NCBI GenBank assembly: GCA_003242195.1
Contig: QGUQ01000075.1
Span: forward strand, 1 to 8,018
Direction of reading: 5' to 3'
Length of the DNA: 8,018 nt
Source of the DNA: Bacillota bacterium
Lineage (GTDB): Bacteria; Bacillota; Sulfobacillia; Thermaerobacterales; Thermaerobacteraceae
Shown: positions 1-6,124 of the stretch, one piece after another
Position numbering within the stretch: the stretch's first letter is position 1
How the letters are laid out: each line of letters begins with the position of its first letter
Translations under genes and position numbers: made by a program
Notes under the pieces: model-generated
Told to the model about the DNA's origin: nothing
The model's database searches: none
The model's input: the letters and a program-made list of their open reading frames with translations, nothing else

Positions 1-222
1 GCCGCCCCCCCCGGGCCCCCCCTCCACCGCCCCCCGCCCGGCGCGGGGCCCCCCCACCCCCGCCAGCACCCGTAGCAGGGTGGACTTGCCGCACCCGCTC
101 GGCCCCAGCACGGCGAGCACCTCCCCTCCCTCCACGGCCAGGCTGACCCTCTCCAGGACCGGCACGGCCCGGCGCCGGTTCACGTAACCCTTGACCAGGG
201 ACTCGCCGGCCAGCCGCGTCAC
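1..222 (-). CDS. ABC transporter ATP-binding protein, N-terminal part (probable ModC)
   Basis: This is the first 74 codons of an ABC-transporter ATPase; the rest lies beyond the left edge. The translation shows an A-loop tyrosine near residue 13, a beta strand ending VLAVL, and the Walker A motif GPSGCGKST at residues 40-48, followed by LLRVLAG. The next stretch reads like the usual 'P..G.v...G' segment but is almost entirely Gly/Pro/Ala/Arg, because the coding strand there is runs of G. The Q-loop, signature and Walker B are outside the window. The start is GTG at 222. It overlaps the stop of the upstream DUF4242 gene by 4 nt (GTGA), so the two are likely translationally coupled. No ATPase gene follows modB, and a modAB pair needs one, so I infer that this is the energising subunit of that molybdate importer, on the cytoplasmic side. 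It could instead belong to another transporter whose permease lies further left. The ABC call is secure; the ModC assignment is inference. Confidence 0.85.
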   Translation of the reverse strand, partial: MTRLAGESLVKGYVNRRRAVPVLERVSLAVEGGEVLAVLGPSGCGKSTLLRVLAGVGGPRAGRGAVEGGPGGGG

Positions 223-818
223 CGGTCCCCACCCGCCGCGGTCTGGGGAGTGGTCCCCGCCTGGCCGCCTGGCGCAGAAGGTCCCGCCGCATCCCCCGAC
301 TGCACCCGGGTCACGGCATCCACGGGCGCGCCCACCACCTGCCTGGCCCGCAGGACGGCCTGCAGTTGTTCCGCGTCGTAGAAGCAGATGCACTTGGTCA
401 TGTCCTCACAGACGTAGGTACGGAGGAACCGGACCTCGGGCACCTGGGCGTACTTCGGGGCACTGGCCTGCTTGCGCTGCAGGTACGCATCCATGGTGAG
501 GCCGGGTGGGAAGTTCCACTCCACCACGTAGTCCACATGACCCCGGCTGCGCCGAGCCGCTTCCGGGTCCTGGCCGACCAGCCGCACGGGCTTGACCAGG
601 TTGACGGGCAACCCGCTGGCGAGGAAGACCTTCTTGGCCCCCTCCAGATCACCAGCCTCAAGGATGGCAAACACCTTGGAAAGATCCTGGGCCACCTGAA
701 CCTCCAGGAGGTCGCCACCGGCCGCTCGCGCCGCCTCCGCCACCCGGTCCAGGGCCTGGCGGACTTCCTCCCGCCCGTGGTTTCGCGGGGGCACGGACTC
801 CACAAGGAACAGGGACAT
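219..818 (-). CDS. Two-domain DUF4242 / SCO4226-like protein
   Basis: This protein of 199 residues has no signal peptide or membrane segment. It looks like two copies of a small alpha-beta (ferredoxin-like) domain of the DUF4242 kind, at roughly residues 1-82 and 94-174. Each half opens with a hydrophobic strand (LFLVE; VDYVVEW). Each ends in a similar pattern: a strand with D and K (QDLSKVFAI; EDMTKCICFY), a helix, then G-x-P-V-x-x-V-x-x-V. The second half carries Cys137, Cys143 and Cys145. The last 25 residues are Ala/Gly/Pro-rich and probably disordered. The start at 818 is set by a perfect AGGAGG (828-833), 9 nt upstream. The gene overlaps the following ABC ATPase by 4 nt and is divergent from modAB. 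A characterised DUF4242 relative, SCO4226 of Streptomyces, binds nickel, but I cannot place metal ligands here by eye. The function is unknown; the context suggests a role linked to oxyanion or metal uptake. The family call is fairly good and the function open. Confidence 0.75.
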   Translation of the reverse strand: MSLFLVESVPPRNHGREEVRQALDRVAEAARAAGGDLLEVQVAQDLSKVFAILEAGDLEGAKKVFLASGLPVNLVKPVRLVGQDPEAARRSRGHVDYVVEWNFPPGLTMDAYLQRKQASAPKYAQVPEVRFLRTYVCEDMTKCICFYDAEQLQAVLRARQVVGAPVDAVTRVQSGDAAGPSAPGGQAGTTPQTAAGGDR

Positions 819-827
819 GGGCCCACA

Positions 828-833
828 CCTCCT
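828..833 (-). promoter_or_regulatory. Strong ribosome binding site of the DUF4242 gene
   Basis: On the minus strand AGGAGG, extended to AGGAGGTG, stands 9 nt before the ATG at 818. It fixes that start and is a near-perfect anti-Shine-Dalgarno match. Confidence 0.85.
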
Positions 834-857
834 AGCTGGTCACCGCCCACAGGGGGG

Positions 858-904
858 AATCAACCATTTTCCGATTGGTTTGATTTGAATTTACGTTGTA
901 AGGT
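858..904. promoter_or_regulatory. AT-rich divergent promoter/operator region with imperfect palindrome
   Basis: This is the only clearly AT-rich stretch between the divergent DUF4242 and modA genes, in otherwise very GC-rich DNA. It holds an inverted repeat: AATCAACCA at 858-866 and TGGTTTGATT at 876-885, complementary apart from one extra base, around a 9-nt centre. That is the geometry of a dimeric regulator site. I found only weak promoter matches, such as TTGGTT at 875-880 with TAAGGT at 899-904 (18-nt spacer) toward modA. The classical ModE site of enteric bacteria (TATA-rich arms) is not visible. An operator serving both directions is an inference from position and symmetry. The broken regulator after modB would be one candidate for its lost ligand protein. 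Confidence 0.4.
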
Positions 905-1081
905 AGCAGGGTGTGCCCGGCGGGTCAAGGGGGAACCTGCGGTGAACCGTGTCACCCCGGCCGCCTGCCCTCGCGGCCTACCGACCGCCCACGGCAATCA
1001 GTACTTGCCTCAGGACATGTTTGGTTGCTAAAAGGAAGACAACTCGGTCTCGCCCGGCCGCACACAGCAGGGGGGATCCCC
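905..1081 (+). promoter_or_regulatory. Structured 5' leader of modA, possible cis-acting RNA
   Basis: No credible gene lies between the AT-rich promoter island and the modA start. The stretch holds several small perfect hairpins in a row: GGTGA (941-945) with TCACC (952-956); GGCCGC (959-964) with GCGGCC (973-978) around an 8-nt loop; and GGCAA (993-997) with TTGCC (1005-1009) around a 7-nt loop. A 10-bp palindrome, GGGGATCCCC (1072-1081), overlaps the modA Shine-Dalgarno. There is no U-run that would mark a clear intrinsic terminator. Molybdate and cofactor genes are sometimes controlled by the molybdenum-cofactor (Moco/Tuco) riboswitch, but I could not match this stretch to that consensus, nor confidently to cobalamin or TPP elements. 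Small stems also arise easily in GC-rich DNA. It may be an uncharacterised leader or just GC-rich noise. Confidence 0.3.
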
Positions 1082-1918
1082 ATGTGCCGCCGGCTCCGCT
1101 CGCGGGCGGCGCGGGTAGCGGCATGCCTCGTTCTCCTGGCCTCCCTGGGCGTGCCGGCCTGCCGGGCGATGCCCGGCCCGGCAACCGGCCCGGCACAGAG
1201 CAAGGGTACCGAGGCCGCGGAACCGGTGGAGGTCCTGGTGTCCGCGGCCGCCTCCCTCCAGGACGCCCTGCGGGAGGCAGCGGCGGAGTTCGTCCGGCAG
1301 CATCCAGACATCGAGCTGCGGTTCAACTTCGGGTCTTCCGGCGCCCTGGCCCAGCAGGTCGTGGCCGGCGCCCCCGTTGACGTGTTCATCGCCGCCGGCC
1401 GGCAGCCCATGGACTTGCTGATCGGGAAGGGCCTGGTGGACCCCGGCAGCGTGCACGTCATCGCCCGAAACCAGGTGGTCCTCATCGCCCCGAGGGATGG
1501 CACGGCAGCCCTACGGGGATGGCAGGACCTGGGCGGCGGGCAGGTGGACCGGATCGCCATCGGCGACCCCGCCCACGTGCCGGCAGGCCAGTACGGCCGC
1601 CAAGTGCTGGAGCATCTGGGCTTGTGGGAACAAGTGCAGGGCAAGCTGGTCCTGGACCAGGACGTGCGGGAGGTGCTCCACCACGTGGCGACGGGCGAGG
1701 CCCGGGCCGGGATCGTCTACCGCACCGACGCGGCCCCATCGGACGAGGTCGTGGTGGTCGCCGAGGCACCGGCCGGCAGCCATGCGCCGGTGGTCTACCC
1801 CCTGGCCGTGCCCAAGACCTCCCGGCATCCGGAACAAGCCTGGGCACTGGCCGGCTTCCTGAGCTCGTCGCAAGGCCAGGTGATCCTGCAGCGCCACGGG
1901 TTCCTGCCCCCGAGGTGA
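1082..1918 (+). CDS. modA: Molybdate ABC transporter substrate-binding lipoprotein ModA
   Basis: This 278-residue protein is predicted to capture molybdate (or tungstate) outside the membrane and deliver it to ModB. An Arg-rich N-terminus and hydrophobic stretch (about 11-25) end in VPAC with Cys27, a plausible though imperfect lipobox, so it is probably a lipid-anchored protein. A linker of about 20 Ala/Pro/Gly-rich residues follows. The mature part has the ModA landmarks in order: SAAASLQDAL (54-63), FGSSGALAQQ (83-92), GAPVDVFIAA (97-106), GDPAHVPAGQYG (161-172), QDVREVL (193-199) and GIVYRTDA (210-217). By alignment with the E. coli ModA pocket, the oxyanion ligands would be Ser58, a serine at 85/86, the Ala of VPAG, Val196 and Tyr213, all present. 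This pattern favours ModA over WtpA or TupA. The ATG at 1082 is chosen because AGGGGGG (1069-1075) sits 6 nt upstream and the signal peptide begins there. modB follows after 30 nt. Confidence 0.95.
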   Translation: MCRRLRSRAARVAACLVLLASLGVPACRAMPGPATGPAQSKGTEAAEPVEVLVSAAASLQDALREAAAEFVRQHPDIELRFNFGSSGALAQQVVAGAPVDVFIAAGRQPMDLLIGKGLVDPGSVHVIARNQVVLIAPRDGTAALRGWQDLGGGQVDRIAIGDPAHVPAGQYGRQVLEHLGLWEQVQGKLVLDQDVREVLHHVATGEARAGIVYRTDAAPSDEVVVVAEAPAGSHAPVVYPLAVPKTSRHPEQAWALAGFLSSSQGQVILQRHGFLPPR

Positions 1919-1948
1919 GACAACGGGCCCGAACCCCGGGGCGAAGCG

Positions 1949-2656
1949 ATGGAGGCGGTGGACACGGTGGAAGTGTGGACGGCTCTGCGCACCTCGCTCC
2001 TCATCGTCCTCTGCGCCACGGCGCTGGTGGTGGCCACCGGCCTGCCGCTGGCGGCGGCGCTGGCCCGACCGGGATGGCGGGGGCGGGGACTCGTGGACAT
2101 CCTGGTGACCCTGCCGCTGGCCCTCCCACCCACCGTCCTGGGCTTCTACCTGCTGCAACTGATCGGACGGAGGGGCCCCGTCGGCTGGCTGACGCAAGAG
2201 CTGCTGGGCGGGACCCTGATCTTCACCCCTGCGGCAGCCGTCCTGGCCGCCGCCTTGGTCGGCCTGCCCCTGTTCGTCCAGCCCGCCCGGGCGGCCATGG
2301 AAGAGGTTCCGGCGGAGGTGCACGAGGCCGCCGCCATCGACGGGGCAACGGGGTGGGCTCACCTGCGGTACATCACCCTGCCGCTGGCGCGGCCGGGCAT
2401 CTTCACCGGCATCCTCCTGGCGTTCACCCGCTCCCTGGGCGAGTTCGGAGCCACCTTGATGGTGGCGGGCAACATCCCGGGGCGCACCCAGACGCTCTCC
2501 CTGGCCATCTACAGCGCCGTGCAGGCGGGCCGGGAAGATCTGGCGGCACGGCTTGCCCTGCTCCTGACCGCCGTGGCGGCCGTGTCCCTGTGGGCGGGGA
2601 TCCGCTGGCGCCGCCCGGGCCGCGGGCCGGCTGCGGAACGGAGGGTGTGGCTGTGA
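1949..2656 (+). CDS. modB: Molybdate ABC transporter permease ModB
   Basis: This is the 235-residue inner-membrane permease of the molybdate importer, close to the usual length of about 225-230. It has about five hydrophobic segments: roughly 13-39, 47-71, 90-111, 147-161 and 200-218. The cytoplasmic EAA loop that docks on the ATPase is clear at 126-150 (EAAAIDGATGW, then RYITLPLARPG). The ModB hallmark LGEFGATLMVAGN is at 163-175, followed by IPGRTQTLSLAIYSAV. The start ATG at 1949 has only a weak purine-rich ribosome binding site (GGGGCGAAG), so translation may depend partly on readthrough from modA, 30 nt upstream. The stop TGA (2654-2656) overlaps the GTG of a broken regulator gene. No ATPase gene follows it, in contrast to the common modABC order; the nearest ATPase is on the opposite strand beyond modA. 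Confidence 0.95.
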   Translation: MEAVDTVEVWTALRTSLLIVLCATALVVATGLPLAAALARPGWRGRGLVDILVTLPLALPPTVLGFYLLQLIGRRGPVGWLTQELLGGTLIFTPAAAVLAAALVGLPLFVQPARAAMEEVPAEVHEAAAIDGATGWAHLRYITLPLARPGIFTGILLAFTRSLGEFGATLMVAGNIPGRTQTLSLAIYSAVQAGREDLAARLALLLTAVAAVSLWAGIRWRRPGRGPAAERRVWL

Positions 2657-3028
2657 GCGGGCGGCTGCGCAACCGGGTCCGCGAGGCCCGACGGCGCCTC
2701 CCTCTGGGCCCGGGCGGCCGAGGCCACCCACCCGGGGTTGCGGGTGCGGCGCCTGGTCACCAACAGCGTACACGCCCTCCAACTGCTGCGACAGGGCGCC
2801 GTCCACGCGGCGGGCATCCACCTGGTGGATCCGGAGACGGGGGAGGAGAACACCTCCTTCGCCCGCCGGTTGTTGGCGGGCCAGGCGGCCGAGGAGTACC
2901 TGGGCGAACCGGCGGTGCAGGCCCTCCTGGGCACCCTGGGCGACCCCTGGGTGCGGGCGCAGTTGGCCGCGCTGGGTGGCTATGACACGAGCCGGACCGG
3001 GGAAGTGGTGGGCGAGTTGGCAGGCTAA
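2653..3028 (+). pseudogene. Broken HTH/molybdate-binding-like (PBP_like) regulator
   Basis: This looks like the remains of a one-component regulator with an N-terminal helix-turn-helix and a C-terminal substrate-binding-like domain (PBP_like, as in ModE-type/excisionase-family regulators near mod genes). GTG at 2653 overlaps the modB stop and encodes SGRLRNRVREARRRL, typical of the first helix of an XRE-type HTH. Near 2696-2705 the homology jumps to another frame (+1), reading LWARAAEATHPGLRVRRLVTNS, a PBP-domain sequence. That runs through LLRQGAVHAAGIHLVDPETGEEN to about 2880. It then joins directly to the extreme C-terminus (EEYLGEPAVQALLGTLGDPW, then LGGYDTSRTGEVV), with TAA at 3026-3028. 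The rest of the HTH and the central PBP segment, including the expected R-Q-x-G-S-G-T-R ligand region, are missing. From family knowledge about 130 residues are lost at the second joint. The remnant could still be translated from TTG 2738 as a 96-residue protein, but a functional regulator is unlikely. Two assembly errors in one gene are the alternative. Confidence 0.72.
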
Positions 3029-3171
3029 CGGCTCGCGGCACGGGGCTTTCGAATCGAGAAAATCCGCGTTTCGTTCCCCGGCCCGTCCTGGTGGCCCGGG
3101 AAACCAGCATGGCGGGGCGGCAGCACGGGCGGAGCCCGTAGCTCGCCACGCCTGCCACCCCGCCGCCGCTT
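3029..3171. other. Convergent intergenic spacer
   Basis: This gap lies between the end of the broken regulator and the stop of acxC. I see no gene in it. It holds a minor hairpin, CTGGT (3088-3092) with ACCAG (3103-3107), and the larger inverted repeat listed separately as a terminator. Confidence 0.7.
3111..3164 (-). terminator. Probable transcription terminator of the acetone carboxylase operon
   Basis: Outer arms GGCGGGGCGGCAG (3111-3123) and CTGCCACCCCGCC (3152-3164) pair over 13 positions with one exception. The exception is a G-U wobble in the leftward transcript but a C-A mismatch in the rightward one, so the fold suits the acx operon better. Inside is a second perfect hairpin, ACGGGC (3125-3130) with GCCCGT (3134-3139) around GGA. 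The structure begins only 8 nt past the acxC stop. A U-tract is poor on the leftward side. On the rightward side TTTT follows at 3170-3173, so it may act in both directions between the converging operons. Confidence 0.55.
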
Positions 3172-3699
3172 TTACTTCTCGGCCGGCTTTGCTGGCGCCT
3201 CCGCCCGCTCCGGGACCGGCCAGCCCAGCCAGTCGCGGTAGAAGGTCTCGATGTCCGGTTCCCAGTTATGGATCACCGGGTACCAGGGCGTCGGAGCCTC
3301 GACCTCCAGGAGCGTGCCGCACCCCGGGCAGTAGTACTCCCGCAGCACCTGCCACTCGGGATCGGGAGCCATCAAGCGCGGGTAGATCTCGTTCATCGCT
3401 TCCTCCGTGTCCCGCACGTAGATCAGAGCATGCAGCTTCCAGTTGTCCCGGTAGTCGCAGAACTCGTGCCCGCAGTCGCACTTGATGACCCATTCCTTGG
3501 TGTCCTTCTTCTGGACGATGTACAGGTGCAGCGAGTAGGGCAGGATGATCTTGTCGTCCCAGGGCACGCGCTCCTGGAGGATTTCGAGGTACATCTTGAA
3601 CCGCTCCGGGTCCTTGGGCGTCGACAGCATGCGATGGAGGGTCTCCCAGTCGATGGTGCCGTCGATCAGCTCTTCGATCTTCTTGCGGTCGTAGGCCAT
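3172..3699 (-). CDS. acxC: Acetone carboxylase gamma subunit
   Basis: This 175-residue small subunit of acetone carboxylase is close in size to the Xanthobacter AcxC (about 168). In the characterised enzyme the alpha, beta and gamma subunits form a heterohexamer in the cytoplasm that makes acetoacetate from acetone and bicarbonate with ATP. The features seen are a short N-terminal helical region, then WVIKCDCGHEFCDYRDNWK at 70-88 and EYYCPGCGTLLEVE at 121-134. The paired cysteines (74, 76 and 124, 127) fit the zinc-binding site expected in this family. The C-terminus is a charged Ala/Pro/Glu-rich tail. The start ATG at 3699 is preceded by GGGGGAGG with about 4-5 nt spacing. The gene is last in the operon, 65 nt after acxB, and is followed by a likely terminator. 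I see no sign of truncation. Related acetophenone carboxylases also carry a similar subunit, but the gene order and sizes here fit acetone carboxylase better. Confidence 0.93.
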   Translation of the reverse strand: MAYDRKKIEELIDGTIDWETLHRMLSTPKDPERFKMYLEILQERVPWDDKIILPYSLHLYIVQKKDTKEWVIKCDCGHEFCDYRDNWKLHALIYVRDTEEAMNEIYPRLMAPDPEWQVLREYYCPGCGTLLEVEAPTPWYPVIHNWEPDIETFYRDWLGWPVPERAEAPAKPAEK

Positions 3700-3764
3700 G
3701 GCACCTCCCCCTCCTCATGGCACCAATTGCACGAACGTCATGGCTTCCCAGCTTCCGCCAGGCC

Positions 3765-6089
3765 TCATTCCTCGACCAGAACCACCCGGCGCACGTCGGG
3801 GAGCTGCTCGACGCCCATGCGGTGACGGCGGCCGAAGCTGGGCACCTCCAGCTCATCTTCCGTCAGGTTCCAGTCGTCGGGCAGGTTCCAGAAGCGCTTG
3901 AACTCCTGCAGGAACTTCGGGCTCAGCTGGAAGCTGGTGGCGTACATGTGCCGCACCTGCAGGGAGGCCTCCTTGCGCAGGATCCGCTCCCGCTCCTCCT
4001 TCATCCACTCCCGCACCGGCTTGGCCCGGGCGATCCGCTCCTTGCGGATCTCCCGGCGCCGCCGCGCGGTGGCCTCGCGGTCCACGCGCCAGCGGCCGTT
4101 CTCGTCCCGGTAGATGACCGCGCCGTAGACCTTCTCGGCGTAGCGGGGGAGCAGGTAGCCGCCGTTCAGATCGTCCTCGATCCTGGCCGGATCCCGCTCC
4201 AGGGGATCGCCGAAGCCCGGCCCGCCCCGCAGGTAGTTCAGGTACAGGTCGTAGTCCTCGAACACGGACTCCGTGGTGATGGCCTGCTTATCCCGCTTGA
4301 TGACACGGGCGTTCATCACCTTCTCGTAGCCCGGGTCGTCGGGATCGGTGTCGGGCCCCAGGGGGATGGGCAGCCCCTTGGCGATCCGCTCCTTGAGGTC
4401 CGTGCCGTGGGCCTCGAAACGGTAGCCGGCCGCGGCGGGATAACCGCCCATGAGACCCCAGTCGCTGGTCATATAGCCGTTGCCCATGAAGAACATGGTC
4501 CAGTCCTTGGCGTTGTAGACCATGCGCAGGGTCTCGAAGCCGCAGCCGCCCCGGTACTTGCCGTAGCCGCCGGAGTTGGCCTTGATGGAGCGGCCCAGGT
4601 AGAGCAGGGGCTCGGCCAGCTCCCAGATCTCCATGTCCCCCATATCACCCTCGGGGTTCCAGATAGCCGCGGCGTGGTCGATACCGTCCCGGACGGCACT
4701 GGCGCCCGTGCCCTCGGCAGCGCTCTCGAAGCTGTTCACGGCGTGGATCTCGTCGTACTGGTTAAAGCCGCCGCCTTGCAGCCAGTTGGAGGTGTTGGCG
4801 TTGCCGGCGTTCACCTCCTCAAGGTAGCCGCGGGCGAAGTAGGCCGTGCTCAGCCCGCGCCAGAGGGCGCTCCAGGCCGAGACCAGGAAGTGCCACGAGT
4901 AGGAGTGGGCCGTCCGCCGGTCGTCGGGGTTCATCCACGTGCCCCGCGGCAGGCGGAACCTCGTCGCATAGTAGGCGCCGTCATTGACCAGCTCGGTGGG
5001 GATCAGGGTCTGGGTCATCATCACCCAGATGCCGCTGGTGAAAGACACCGGCTGGGCGTTGTAGGAGTGCCACCCCCAGCGGCTGGCGCCCTCGAAGTCC
5101 AGCGTCCAGGTGCCGTCGGGGTGAATGGTGATCTCCGACGGCGCGTGCATGATGGTGTTCATCTTGGCGTAGGGTGGCACCACCACGTCCTCGTGGGCGT
5201 AGGGAACGTCCACGAAGGCCACCTGGCGGTACTTGCCGGGAATGGTCAGCGCCTTGATGCGCCGGATTAGCCCCTGCCGGCCGTCCTCCACGATCTCGTA
5301 GGCGAACTTCCAGTAGTTCTCGATGCCCACTTCCTCAATCAGTTCCAGGACCAGGTCGCGGATCATGTGGCAGCCGGCCAGCCGCGTCCGCTCGTCCAGA
5401 AGCCAGTAGCGGGTGGTGCGTACCGACCGCTGGCTCTCGTGCAGCCAGTCACGGAAGAGCCGGTCGTTCTCGCCGATCTTCCGGCACGTGACCTGGTAGC
5501 CGTCGCCGAACCGCTGCACGGGCCCCACGGTCATGGAGCCGGGGCCGATGGCGCCGGTGTCGATGACGTGGGTGACGCCCCCGACCCAGCCCACCAGCTG
5601 GCCCTCCCAGAAGATGGGCACGATGGTATGGACGTCGCAAGGGTGGACGTTGCCCAGCAGGCAGTCGTTGTTGGCGAAGATGTCGCCGGGGCGGATGCCG
5701 GGGTTCTCCTCCCAGTCGTTCTCGATCATGTACTTGATGGCCGCGCCCATGGTGCCCACGTGGATGATGATCCCGGTGGAGGTCAGCATCGAATCCCCGG
5801 CGGCGTTGTAGAGGGTGAAGCACAGCTCGCCCTCCTGCTCGACGATCGGCGAGGCCGCGATCCGCTTGGACGTCTCCCGGGCGTGCACCACGCCGGCGCG
5901 CAGCCGGGAGAACATCTTGGCATAGAGGATGGGGTCGGACTCCTTGAGCTCCAGGCGGGTCAACCCGGCGTAGTGCCCGGTCTCCCGCGTACGGCGCAAG
6001 ACCTCGTGCCGGTGCTCCTTCAGGGTCTTGCCGCCGAAGACGATGCCGCGCCGTTCCCTCTCGCGGATCTCCGAGACAGGCATGGCCAT
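3765..6089 (-). CDS. acxB: Acetone carboxylase alpha subunit (hydantoinase B/oxoprolinase family)
   Basis: This is the 774-residue large subunit, nearly the same length as Xanthobacter AcxB (about 776). In the family this subunit holds the mononuclear manganese site where activated acetone and carboxyl phosphate react. The motif NVHPCDVHTIVP (147-158) supplies His149 and Asp152, and GVTHVIDTGA (171-180) supplies His174. As I recall the Xanthobacter structure, these match its Mn ligands with a one-residue offset. Other HyuB landmarks include PGDIFANNDCLLGN (134-147), SGGYGKYRGGCGFE in the second half, and GGPGFGDPLERDP near the C-terminal third. The C-terminal Arg/Glu-rich helical stretch (REIRKERIARAKPVREWMKEERERI) is also usual for the alpha subunit. 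The start ATG at 6089 has AAAGGGGGAAG upstream with about 6-9 nt spacing. An alternative ATG lies two codons downstream and would change little. It begins 35 nt after acxA and is clearly cotranscribed with it. Confidence 0.95.
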   Translation of the reverse strand: MAMPVSEIRERERRGIVFGGKTLKEHRHEVLRRTRETGHYAGLTRLELKESDPILYAKMFSRLRAGVVHARETSKRIAASPIVEQEGELCFTLYNAAGDSMLTSTGIIIHVGTMGAAIKYMIENDWEENPGIRPGDIFANNDCLLGNVHPCDVHTIVPIFWEGQLVGWVGGVTHVIDTGAIGPGSMTVGPVQRFGDGYQVTCRKIGENDRLFRDWLHESQRSVRTTRYWLLDERTRLAGCHMIRDLVLELIEEVGIENYWKFAYEIVEDGRQGLIRRIKALTIPGKYRQVAFVDVPYAHEDVVVPPYAKMNTIMHAPSEITIHPDGTWTLDFEGASRWGWHSYNAQPVSFTSGIWVMMTQTLIPTELVNDGAYYATRFRLPRGTWMNPDDRRTAHSYSWHFLVSAWSALWRGLSTAYFARGYLEEVNAGNANTSNWLQGGGFNQYDEIHAVNSFESAAEGTGASAVRDGIDHAAAIWNPEGDMGDMEIWELAEPLLYLGRSIKANSGGYGKYRGGCGFETLRMVYNAKDWTMFFMGNGYMTSDWGLMGGYPAAAGYRFEAHGTDLKERIAKGLPIPLGPDTDPDDPGYEKVMNARVIKRDKQAITTESVFEDYDLYLNYLRGGPGFGDPLERDPARIEDDLNGGYLLPRYAEKVYGAVIYRDENGRWRVDREATARRRREIRKERIARAKPVREWMKEERERILRKEASLQVRHMYATSFQLSPKFLQEFKRFWNLPDDWNLTEDELEVPSFGRRHRMGVEQLPDVRRVVLVEE

Positions 6090-6124
6090 GACGGCTTCCC
6101 CCTTTCACCCGTCGCGCGGGTTCG

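Noticed and set aside
925..1010. Possible cobalamin riboswitch, from a GGGGGAACC...GGTGAA stretch
   Set aside because: Only a partial resemblance to the conserved core; the following GC-box and B12-box elements are not found in place.
366..1031. Plus-strand open frame opposite the DUF4242 gene
   Set aside because: It is antisense to a gene with a perfect ribosome binding site and domain pattern, has no recognisable features, and runs into the leader of modA.
911..1081. Upstream extension of modA to a GTG at 911
   Set aside because: The added residues look like nothing in the family, and the signal peptide and a good ribosome binding site begin at the ATG at 1082.
1511..2821. Long minus-strand open frame across modA and modB
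   Set aside because: Low-complexity Arg/Gly/Gln-rich translation with no domain pattern; the plus strand carries modA and modB with all expected motifs.
1519..2985. Plus-strand open frame of about 488 codons in another frame through modA, modB and the broken regulator
   Set aside because: The translation is Gly/Pro/Arg-rich and meaningless over modA and modB. Only its short piece from 2653 to about 2700 is real, as the N-terminus of the broken regulator.
3717..5270. Long plus-strand open frame of about 517 codons opposite acxB
   Set aside because: It is a GC-rich antisense shadow: Val/Gly/Ala/Leu/His-rich with no family pattern, while the minus strand encodes a highly recognisable AcxB over the same stretch.
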